Assembly: GCF_010671925.1 (NCBI RefSeq)
Contig: NZ_JAAHIH010000006.1
Span: 558,001 to 622,000, forward strand
Origin: Moorena sp. SIOASIH
Lineage (GTDB): Bacteria; Cyanobacteriota; Cyanobacteriia; Cyanobacteriales; Coleofasciculaceae
DNA length: 64,000 bases
Reading direction: 5' to 3'
Below, one piece after another: positions 28,838 through 36,406 of the stretch. A program made the position numbers and the translations under genes. Every line of letters starts with the position of its first letter. Position 1 is the first letter of the stretch. Under the pieces are notes generated by a model. The model was not told where the DNA came from and did not search any database. It worked only from the letters and a program-made list of their open reading frames with translations.

Positions 28838-28942
28838 CTCCGAGACGAAACCTTAGATCACCTCGCCAAAATAGTTGCTAGGTTATGGGTAAAAGGTAAC
28901 GGTCTGTTGTAATCAGGCGAGGTGATCTTACGGTAACTTCTA
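28838..28942. repeat. Hairpin element, variable-stem family, copy 3
   Basis: CGAAACCTTAGA, then stem TCACCTCGCC paired perfectly with GGCGAGGTGA, then TCTTACGGTAACTTC. It is inserted in ISAs1 copy B at a different position from copies 2 and 4, showing independent mobility. Confidence 0.75.
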
Positions 28943-29249
28943 ACCGTCGAATCGTGCTGTAGGACTGGTTTGCGTCCAATAGGGAGGCGAAAATAAAGCA
29001 ACCAATTGATCGTGATCGGCTTTCAACCAATCCCCAATGGCAAGAAACCCTCGATTGCCCGCCGCCACCGCCAGGGTGAATAATGGGGTGGGCTTAGCTA
29101 TGGCGCTGCCTATGGGGTGCGCCGACTATCTGGTAGGTCAGCTTTGGCTGGGACAATGGCAGGTTTAGACATCTGAAGTACGCTATCACAGACGACTTCA
29201 AGATCAGATCAGTTCCTCAATTAGAATGAAATAGCCCTGGCTCTAAGGG

Positions 29250-29520
29250 ACTTGCCCAAAAATAAAGTACCAGCTATACCATCGATTTCTCTTTCATGGT
29301 AGTGAAATTATTGGTACATTATTAAATTGCTAGTCCCTAACAATACTCGGGATAGCTTTTATACCCCAGAACCACCACTTAGCAAGGGTTGCTGCCTGCT
29401 GGCATCCATTTTTTCTTTCGTCAGCCCCAGGGCTAACTTGCAAAAAATCTATCTATCCAGCAAAGGCTTACGCTGCAAGGCTTACAGCTACGTAAACCCA
29501 AAGCGATCCGGAGTATTGCA
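29250..29520. other. Intergenic, no gene seen
   Basis: Spacer between ISAs1 copy B and the amidinotransferase stop. It contains no recognisable protein or structured element. Confidence 0.5.
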
Positions 29521-30615
29521 CTAAGAAAGATCGAAATAGGATTTTAGTTCTCCCCGACGACGCACATCAAGAGTTGCACAATGAAAAGATCCCCCAAAAA
29601 TGTAATAGTTAAAGAAAGGGCAGGGAATGGGTTTAAATCCCCAGTCTTTAAAGGCTTGAATAGTATGGACTTGGGATTTTTCTACCATAATCCGTTCTTC
29701 ATCAAGCATGAGAAAATTCATATTTATCCACTGACTGATGGGAACCTTTTTTTGCCAGTCTAGTATGACGGGAGTCGGGCATTCAAAAATATCCCATTGT
29801 TTTCTGACGAATTCAGGAATACCCTCATAATCCATAAACTTGGGATTGTAGAGCAGTTTCCCGGGAGCCATTGGCATAAAAGTTGTATCGATATGACAGG
29901 CTTGACGGCACTTTGTTTTAACTTCGTGAATGCGATACTTATCTCCTAAGTGACGGCGCAGCCATTCAATCCCGGACTGATTAGTGACGTGACTTCTTTG
30001 CACAAATATATCCCGACCGCAACGAACAAAATCCGCCGCATCAAATGTGGGTTCAAACTCTGTGGTGACATATCGCATTTCTTCTCCCTCACCGGGGAGT
30101 TGATAATTTGCATCGTATAGGTCATCTAAAAGTTCCGGTCTGGGAGCAGAAGTCCAGCGAGCACCTTGTGAGAAGTATTCCTTCAGAATAGTGCGATAAG
30201 GGTGTATCTCATAATGGCGATCGCGATGGGCCATGGGGGCTTCAATCAGTTCATCACCAATCACCAGAAGGACATCCCGGGGATTCGCGCTGCAAAAACT
30301 GCTTTCTACGGACCAATAGGGAGTGCTGTAGGATTGAGATAAGGGATATAAATCCGGTTGTCGAATCTTGACCCCTTCTGCCTCTAAAATATGAATGAAC
30401 TCTGCTAAATCTTTTTGACCTGCTGCAATCAATTCTTCCGAATAAGGAGATGCGCCTCTATCGCGTTCTTCAATTCGCTTCTTGAGATATTCTGAATCCG
30501 GAGGAACTGTTGCTCGTGCAATTGTTTGCCATGTGGGTATCATGGCTCCATCAAGGCGACCAACAATAACCTCCTCTAGTAGATCCCATTCATTGTAAGA
30601 ATTAACTGGCTTCAT
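29521..30615 (-). CDS. Amidinotransferase (arginine:glycine amidinotransferase-like)
   Basis: A complete 364-residue protein of normal family length. The family transfers the amidino group of arginine to an amine acceptor such as glycine (giving guanidinoacetate) via a Cys-amidino intermediate. The catalytic triad is visible: Asp195 in FDAADFVRCGRD, His241 in CRQACHIDTTF and Cys346 in GGSFHCATLDVRRRG, aligned to the D254/H303/C407 triad of human AGAT. Start ATG 30615 (MKPVNSYNEWDLLEEVIVGR) matches the family N-terminus; no strong ribosome binding site is visible. Amidinotransferases of this type feed cyanobacterial NRPS/PKS pathways (CyrA, SxtG). Remnants of a sister copy immediately upstream of the NRPS start support a joint pathway. 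The actual acceptor is unknown. Confidence 0.92.
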   Translation of the reverse strand: MKPVNSYNEWDLLEEVIVGRLDGAMIPTWQTIARATVPPDSEYLKKRIEERDRGASPYSEELIAAGQKDLAEFIHILEAEGVKIRQPDLYPLSQSYSTPYWSVESSFCSANPRDVLLVIGDELIEAPMAHRDRHYEIHPYRTILKEYFSQGARWTSAPRPELLDDLYDANYQLPGEGEEMRYVTTEFEPTFDAADFVRCGRDIFVQRSHVTNQSGIEWLRRHLGDKYRIHEVKTKCRQACHIDTTFMPMAPGKLLYNPKFMDYEGIPEFVRKQWDIFECPTPVILDWQKKVPISQWINMNFLMLDEERIMVEKSQVHTIQAFKDWGFKPIPCPFFNYYIFGGSFHCATLDVRRRGELKSYFDLS

Positions 30616-31003
30616 GATTTATTTTATTCTTTACTTCGTATAGCTAGCGTAACTTCAAAAGAAAGTAACTTCTACCGATTGAGAATAGCAGATTGTGCTG
30701 AACAATTGCACTGCTAGATTTGTCAAAAAGTTGTCTGAGCAATTTACGACCAAATATTACTTTAACCCACATTCCGTAGGTTGGTCACACCAGTATATAA
30801 TTTTTGGCAGGGAGCACCAAGAAACTGAAGAATCCTGTGATGCTCGTGAGTTAAGTTGACAATTTGCTCGACTCCGCCTAGGATAACTAAATAAATCGAC
30901 TGAAAGCAGTGAAATACCCACCGCATCCTCCTTTCAAGGGTATGTTTTTAAGCTCAAGGGGTGACAACAAGCTTACAAAGCACTCTGGATAAGGGATAGA
31001 GCG
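30616..31003. other. Intergenic between amidinotransferase and IS5
   Basis: No gene is recognised. The stretch includes the amidinotransferase upstream region; no convincing -35/-10 pair is evident on the minus strand. Confidence 0.4.
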
Positions 31004-31966
31004 TTAAGAGCTGATTTGTAAACAAAAAATTAAGACGCTAATCTTCTTGTCATCAAACGAATTAGTGAACCATATATCATCCCTGTACTCATCTGTATAT
31101 ATAGCTCATAGTCTTTACTAAGCGCGTCTAAATCGATTTAACCAGCCAAATGTTCTTTCTACAATCCATCGTTTCGGTAAAAAAAATTTTAAACTCTGTT
31201 GATTTCCTTTCTATCACTTCGACTCGAACAGAATCAACACATACCTGTTTGACGGCTTGAGCAAAATTCTTTCCTGAATAACCATTGATCCACCCAGACC
31301 ACTTCTAATAACTTCAGTTTATAAGCGTGCTTCAGACCAAACGACTACTGCTGAGAGCCTTTGCTGAACCATTGGCTGACCTTACTAATACCCCAATAAG
31401 TAATCGAAGATAATCGAATACTATGTGACGTTTACGCCCTTTAACTTTTTTCCCACCATCATGGGCCGCAGACTGCCCCTTTTTTTTCGTCATCTTGATG
31501 GATTGAGAGTCCGTTATCCCAACAGTGGATTGTAATTCTCACCCCTTGAGCAAGTCTGATTTGTGATCGTAACTGGTCATGAAGAAGCTGCCATGTTCTT
31601 CGTCGCTGCCACTTCGGGAAATCACCATATACAGTGGTATAGGGAGGCAATTCATCAGGTAACATTTCCCACTGACAACCTGTCCAATGAAGATCAAAAA
31701 TACCATTGAGGATTTCTCTTAAATCAACTGTTCTAGGATGTCTAGGATGCCCAAAGTCTTTCGGTTGAGGTAGTAATAGTTTCAACACCTCCGAACCTCC
31801 GATTCTGTATCACTTAAATCACTTGGATAGGGCTTTCTCGTCGGTGTGGCAATTTGATGCAGACGTATCATTGAGCGAAATTCATTCAACCTCAAGTAGG
31901 TTAACATCTACTGAGCTTAACTTTTTCTCTCTTTATATTTTCTTTACTAATCAGCTCTAAGCGTGG
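31004..31966 (-). mobile_element. IS5-family insertion element
   Basis: Ends TTAAGAGCTGATTTGTAAA (about 31004) and, on the complement, CTTAGAGCTGATTAGTAAA (ending near 31966) are inverted repeats about 960 bp apart, a normal IS5 length. It contains one decayed transposase gene. Pieces of the same right end occur at 27330-27390 and 27725-27911. Confidence 0.75.
31040..31861 (-). pseudogene. IS5-family transposase (frameshifted)
   Basis: The minus strand starts as RKPYPSDLSDTESEV, then shifts frame to LLLPQPKDFGHPRHPRTVDL with TGCQWEMLPDELPPYTTVYG. It shifts again to DSQSIKMTKKKGQSAAHDGG with KKVKGRKRH, and ends LPKRWIVERTFGWLNRFRRL. These are the N-terminal DUF4096 and DDE blocks of IS5 transposases. 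Several frameshifts make it inactive. Confidence 0.85.
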
Positions 31967-32001
31967 CAGGGTAGTCGCATTTTGTTTGGGATAAATTGTA
32001 C

Positions 32002-32030
32002 TTGACAAAAAGGGGGATATGCAGTATATT
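32002..32030 (+). promoter_or_regulatory. Strong sigma70-type promoter upstream of an IS630 remnant
   Basis: TTGACA at 32002-32007 and TATATT at 32025-32030 are separated by exactly 17 bases. The ATG of the IS630-like remnant lies about 80 bases downstream. Confidence 0.55.
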
Positions 32031-32108
32031 TAATTTTTGCCGTTGCATCTGTCTTACTGGCGCGTCAAGCTTAAAATAGTGTAATAGACAGAAAACAAAC
32101 TGGATAAT

Positions 32109-32184
32109 ATGGGAAGAGATCGTCGGGTAATGGTTTTTCTAACTTCAGACCAGAGAGAAAAACTGGAAGGAATTAGTCGTAATG
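32109..32184 (+). pseudogene. IS630-type transposase N-terminal remnant
   Basis: The sequence reads MGRDRRVMVFLTSDQREKLE then GISRN, the N-terminus of IS630-like helix-turn-helix proteins. It is cut after about 25 codons by the left end of an IS66-like element (GTAAGGATTCAGGTAGGGG at 32184). Confidence 0.65.
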
Positions 32185-32600
32185 TAAGGATTCAGGTAGG
32201 GGATTGACAAAGCTTGGGGTGGGGTCGCAAAATTTCTAAAAGAATGTGTAGCGTCGGACTTTCGCCTAAAATGGCTCAATACGACCAGTTATCATAATAA
32301 GAACTGGTTTTGATTATATGGGAGCAAAGGAAGCAGCATCAGCAACAGCAGGCTAAGCGTCAAGAAGCTCACCCTCGACATAGAACGACTCGTGATCAGC
32401 CGAGACCTCGATAGTCAGACTTCATCCAAACCGCCATCAAGTGACTTGCTCAAAAAGTCCGAAAAGAAACCTTCACTCCCCTCAGAATCCAACACTTCAG
32501 CCAAAAGAAAACCTGGAGGACAGCCCGGACACAAAGGAAAGACTCGTAAAGGTTTTGGACGAGTAGACCTGACATCGAAAAACTACTAGAAAGCACTCAA
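32184..32600 (+). pseudogene. IS66-family element fragment with transposase N-terminus
   Basis: It begins with a terminal repeat like that of the 890-2437 element and encodes DSQTSSKPPSSDLLKKSEKK followed by KRKPGGQPGHKGKTRKGFGR. The sequence stops after VDLTSKNY, so only the N-terminal region remains. It is followed by ISAs1 copy C. Confidence 0.8.
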
Positions 32601-33016
32601 AGCCGCCAGCAACTCTTCGCTAGTGTCTTTTTTCTTTGCATGGCCATATCCAGGCCAGGGCTATTTCATTCTAATTGAGGAACTGATCTGATCTTGAAGT
32701 CATCTGTGATAGGGTACTTCAGATGTCTCAACCTGCCATTGTCCCAGCCAAAGCTGACCTACCAGATAGTCGGCGCACCCCATAGGCAGCGCCATAGCCA
32801 AGCCCACCCCATTATTCACCCTGGCGGTGGCGGCGGGCAATCGAGGGTTTCTTGCCATTGGGGATTGGTTGAAAGCCGATCACGATCAATTGGTTGCTTT
32901 ATTTTCGCCTCCCTATTGGACGCAAACCCTTCCTACAGCACGATTCGACGGACGTTGCTATGGGTGGAATATCCGATGTATTCCCCCTGTTGATCTCGGT
33001 TAAATGGGGTTCAACC

Positions 33017-33168
33017 CGGAGACGAAACCTTAGAATAAGGCAGCCTTTATGGTTGGGAGGCTTGGCTGAAATGGTTAAAACTTTGAGGCGCCCTTGACCC
33101 GTAATTTAATTACGGGTCAAGGGCGCCTCCATGATTAAGGCTGCCTTATTCTTGCGGTAACTTCTGAC
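33017..33168. repeat. Hairpin element, variable-stem family, copy 4
   Basis: CGAAACCTTAGA, then stem ATAAGGCAGCCTT with AAGGCTGCCTTAT, then TCTTGCGGTAACTTCTGACC. It contains a perfect 45-bp palindrome at 33085-33129 (arm GAGGCGCCCTTGACCCGTAA with TT). It shares its insertion site with copy 2. Confidence 0.75.
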
Positions 33169-33844
33169 CCTGCCAGGATTAACCATTGCCACCGATGGGC
33201 AAAGCGCTACGGGGGTCAATTGAAGCCATCAGGGATCACCCACAGGTGGATTCTGATCCCGCCATCATGATCCCTTAGCCATTATTGTGGAACTTCGACT
33301 GATTCTGTGTCCCGATCAGGTGGATTCTTTGACGAATGAAATTACCGCCTTACCGGCATTTATCCCACAGATGGCTGTTTTGGGTGTGGTGTTCGCCTTT
33401 GATGCCATCAGCACCCAAAAAAATGGTCATGGTCATCCACGAAGCGCGGGAACGATTACCAACGGAGCACTCAAAGGCAACCAATCCAGGTGACTGAGTG
33501 CGGTCAAAGGGTTCCTTTCAAGCCCAACAGACCGTTTTGCCGATCAATTTGGGGCATGGTCGGATTGAAAAACCCACCGTCAGCATCACTGATCAACTTG
33601 ATGGTATGCCTGATTTTCCCGGACTGAGCACCCTGATTCGAGTGGAGTCAGAACGTCAAATCGGGCAAATGTGATTGAAGTTTCCCAAGAAACTCGCTAC
33701 TATGTTGCCTCATTTATCGATACGGCTGACGCTTTTGCCAAACGGATTCGAGGCTATTGGGGAGTGGAGAACAAAGTGCATTATGTCCGTATCGGTGACT
33801 CAAGGGGAAGATGCTTCACGGATTCGTACCCCACCTAGGCGTAC

Positions 33845-34123
33845 TGGGAGCAGGTCAAATTTGCAGAACAAATGAACTACTTGACAAAACAACAAAAATC
33901 CTGTTAATTAGCCGGTCAAAGTTGCAGAACAGATGAACTATGTACCATATGAGCTTGGCTTTTACCCATGAGGGGGCTATAGATAATAGACTTCGCGGCA
34001 GTTGTCAGGAGATAGGAGACAGGAGACAGAAAACAGTAACAATAATTGACGAAAACAGTATCAAAAAAATACTTTTGCAAGAGGTCTAATGTACAAATAT
34101 TCTGCATAAGTGACATGCTCCCA
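33845..34123. mobile_element. 279-bp MITE with Tn402/Tn5053-like ends and 6-bp target duplication
   Basis: The left end reads TGGGAGCAGGTCAAATTTGC then AGAAC; the complement of the right end reads TGGGAGCATGTCACTTATGC then AGAAT. The direct repeat GCGTAC lies at 33839-33844 and 34124-34129, and ISAs1 copy B has the uninterrupted site with one GCGTAC. A second internal copy of the binding-site-like repeat (GGTCAAAGTTGCAGAAC) occurs at about 33914. There is no coding capacity. Confidence 0.8.
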
Positions 34124-34278
34124 GCGTACTTCTTTGGGCACTGGCACGCAACTTTGCCTCTGAATTTAGATCGGGACAATGGTTTTCAAAATATGGCTCA
34201 AGCCCAGCGTCGGGCTGGTTAATGCCTTAACACACTCAAAGACCTATTTAGAATGAAATAGCCCTGGCTAAAAAGCTA

Positions 34279-34530
34279 TACTTTTACTGTTCCCTGTTAC
34301 CTGTTCCCTGCTCCCTGTTGCCTGTTGCCTGCTCCCTGTTGCCTGTTCCCTGTTCCCTGTTCCCTGTTACCTGTTGCCTGCTCCCTGTTGCCTGTTCCCT
34401 GTTCCCTGTTACCTGTTCCCTGTTACCTGTTCCCTGCTCCCTGTTGCCTGTTGCCTGTTCCCTGTTCCCTGTTCCCTGTTACCTGTTGCCTGTTACCTGT
34501 TCCCTGTTGCCTGTTCCCTGTTCCCTGTTT
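34279..34530. repeat. Heptanucleotide tandem repeat (CTGTTCC / CTGTTGC / CTGTTAC)
   Basis: About 35 imperfect 7-base units. All three plus-strand frames stay open because the period is not a multiple of three and the units lack stops, which creates spurious ORFs. Confidence 0.95.
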
Positions 34531-34729
34531 ATACACTTCATCGTTACCCTCACTTTCTCTATTTTTTTTATATAGTTTTTTATAGTTCAGATTAGATAAT
34601 TTAGTCAGAAAATTAAGAGCACCACTGACTAATTAATAATGATAAAACCCTGAACTATATATTATGCAGCACTCTGAAATTAAGCGTAATTATAATGTGG
34701 TTAACCTAGAAAGGGTGAGAAGCCATTAA
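34531..34729. other. AT-rich intergenic, no gene seen
   Basis: Spacer between the heptamer tract and the stop of the mannose-1-phosphate guanylyltransferase gene. Confidence 0.5.
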
Positions 34730-35788
34730 TTACAAAAACTCTTGAAGTTTTTTATTTTGGAGAACTTTGATAGCTTTTTTGATGTCCTGGGTACGGTCTT
34801 TTTTGGCAATTAACGTAGCATTGCGATCGCGTACCACTACCACATCGTCTAAACCAATAGTAACAATCACCTCATCGTCACTACTGGAGTAGACAATTGC
34901 TCCTTGAGTATCCAGTTCTACATGATTAGCCATTGCCACATTTTTAGCATCGCCATTATGCAAGCGTTCTAAGGCATTCCAATCTCCCAAATCATCCCAA
35001 CCAAAGGAAGCTGGTAAAACATAAGCTAGCTTTGTTTTTTCCATCAAAGCATAGTCAATACTTTTCTTCTCTAGCTCAGCATAAGCCGCCACACCTTTTT
35101 CTTCTAAAGGGGCAATAATTTCTGGTGCATGGGTGCGCAATTCATCTAAAACTACCCCAGCCCGGAAAATGAACATCCCACTGTTCCAGCTGAATCGACC
35201 AGTAGACAAAAATTCCTCAGCTGTCTCCTGGTTAGGCTTTTCAGTGAACCGACTGACCTGATACACTGGCAATCCCTCAAACGTGCCAGTCTTCTCACCT
35301 TGCTCAATGTAACCGTAGCCTGTGGAAGGGTATTGGGGGGTGATGCCTAAGGTCACAATCGATGACTCAGCGGCAGCCAATTGAGCAGCCGCCTTGATAG
35401 TTTGCTGAAACCCTTGCTCATCTTCAATCCAGTGGTCAGCAGGGAAAAAGCCCACTACCGCATCTTCTCCGTAAGCCTTAGCAATCTCTAGAGTTGCCCA
35501 AGCCACCGCTGGTGCTGTATCCCGTCCTTCTGGTTCCGCTAATAGATGCTTCTGGGGTAATGATGGTAGTTGTTGAGTCACTCCCTCAGCTAACATAGCA
35601 GAAGTAATCACCCACAAGTGTTCTGGCCCGACCGTCAGCTTACTCAATCGGTCAGCCGTTGCCTGCAAAAGACTCTTGCCACTACCATCCAAACATAAAA
35701 ACTGCTTGGGTCGGTGCTTACGGCTCAACGGCCAAAACCGTTCACCTTTGCCACCAGCAAGAATCACAGGGATGAGAGAGTTATCCAT
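34730..35788 (-). CDS. manC: Mannose-1-phosphate guanylyltransferase
   Basis: A 352-residue cytoplasmic nucleotidyltransferase that makes GDP-mannose from mannose-1-phosphate and GTP, for surface polysaccharide and glycan synthesis. The N-terminal signature is VILAGGKGERFWPLSR followed by KQFL (residues 8-32). Other blocks are EPEGRDTAPAVAWA, FPADHWI, TEKPNQETA and WNSGMFIF. There is no C-terminal isomerase (cupin) domain, so this is the monofunctional form. The ATG at 35788 gives the expected N-terminus. A LytR-CpsA-Psr gene lies divergently 0.6 kb upstream, fitting an envelope-polysaccharide context. The symbol is by family; the cyanobacterial locus may be named differently. Confidence 0.92.
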   Translation of the reverse strand: MDNSLIPVILAGGKGERFWPLSRKHRPKQFLCLDGSGKSLLQATADRLSKLTVGPEHLWVITSAMLAEGVTQQLPSLPQKHLLAEPEGRDTAPAVAWATLEIAKAYGEDAVVGFFPADHWIEDEQGFQQTIKAAAQLAAAESSIVTLGITPQYPSTGYGYIEQGEKTGTFEGLPVYQVSRFTEKPNQETAEEFLSTGRFSWNSGMFIFRAGVVLDELRTHAPEIIAPLEEKGVAAYAELEKKSIDYALMEKTKLAYVLPASFGWDDLGDWNALERLHNGDAKNVAMANHVELDTQGAIVYSSSDDEVIVTIGLDDVVVVRDRNATLIAKKDRTQDIKKAIKVLQNKKLQEFL

Positions 35789-36013
35789 GATGTAGCCTTA
35801 ACTGTAGTTTTCTGCTACATACTAACCTCACTTTCCCTGATTCAGCTGGTATAGGCTGTAGATTATGAAAAATAGTTAAAGTACTTGTTTAGCCATTACA
35901 TTAGTCATTACATTAGTCCTTAAATTAGTCATTTGTCCACCAATTCCTTCTTCCCTGTTCAGGGATTGCTGTTGTGCATTGATCACAAAGGACTAATCAC
36001 TCATTGATGTTCC

Positions 36014-36066
36014 TAAAAGCGCTTTCACCAGGAGCTTTAGCCGTGGGTAGCCAAAGCGCTTTTTTC
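36014..36066 (+). terminator. Hairpin AAAGCGCTTT...AAAGCGCTTTTTT
   Basis: Arms AAAAGCGCTTT and CCAAAGCGCTTTTTT surround a GC-containing loop and end in six T residues. It lies in a divergent intergenic region, so which transcript it would end is unclear; it may be a dispersed element. Confidence 0.5.
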
Positions 36067-36144
36067 AATTAAGCCACTTTGAAGGTAGGCACAATGGTTT
36101 ATTGGCTTTGACTTATAGACTTATAGACTAATAGGCAAAGAACG

Positions 36145-36297
36145 TAAGCATTCAGCCGTCAACCGTCAGCCGTCAGCCGTCAGCCGTCAGCATTCAGCTG
36201 ACCTAACAAAGATTAAACGAATGCTTACTTGTTTTATTTAAAAGCTCAAAGCTGATAGCTGAGAGCTGATAGCTGAGAGCTGATAGCTGAATGCTTA
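36145..36297. repeat. Inverted-repeat element TAAGCATTCAGC...GCTGAATGCTTA with heptamer arrays
   Basis: Twelve-base inverted ends enclose (GTCAGCC)n on the left and (GATAGCT/GAGAGCT)n on the right. Homologous elements with different repeat numbers occur at 52048-52193 and 59437-59705. It lies upstream of the LCP gene. Confidence 0.85.
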
Positions 36298-36406
36298 GCA
36301 AAGAAGAATATCTTAAACTGTACCCACAGGCTACAGTTTAATTGGATAGCCAACTATAGGCTTGGAACTTGAATCCTTTAACAGTCATCACAATTCATAG
36401 GTAGAT

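Larger units (their letters stand above)
27912..29240 (-). mobile_element. ISAs1-family element, decayed copy B, with 8-9 bp target duplication
   Basis: The left end CAGGGCTATTTCATTCTA begins at 27912 and the right end TTAGAATGAAATAGCCCTGG finishes at 29240. Flanks CTCTAAGGG (27903-27911) and CTCTAAGGG (29241-29249) are a direct repeat, as expected for ISAs1. The transposase survives only in pieces, e.g. PPMGKVLRGSIEAIRDHPQV and ALPAFIPQIAVLGVVFSFDA on the minus strand (28445-28753). It is broken by a MITE near its left end, a 45-bp palindrome (28757-28801) and a hairpin element (28838-28942). Confidence 0.8.
32655..34267 (+). mobile_element. ISAs1-family element, decayed copy C (with nested insertions)
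   Basis: The ends CCAGGGCTATTTCATTCTAA (32655) and its complement ending at 34267 bound the element. Transposase pieces on the plus strand include PSYSTIRRTLLWVEYPMYSP, LILCPDQVDSLTNEITALPA, VLGVVFAFDAIS and GYWGVENKVHYVR. Nested inside are a hairpin element (33017-33168) and a 279-bp MITE (33845-34123) that split the C-terminal part. It is inactive. Confidence 0.8.

Noticed and set aside
33916-34179. 87-aa minus-strand ORF
   Set aside because: It spans the MITE and the ISAs1 end; it is composed of mobile-element sequence, not a gene.
34318-34595. Three overlapping 73-86 aa ORFs rich in Pro-Cys-Leu
   Set aside because: They are translations of a heptanucleotide tandem repeat in three frames.
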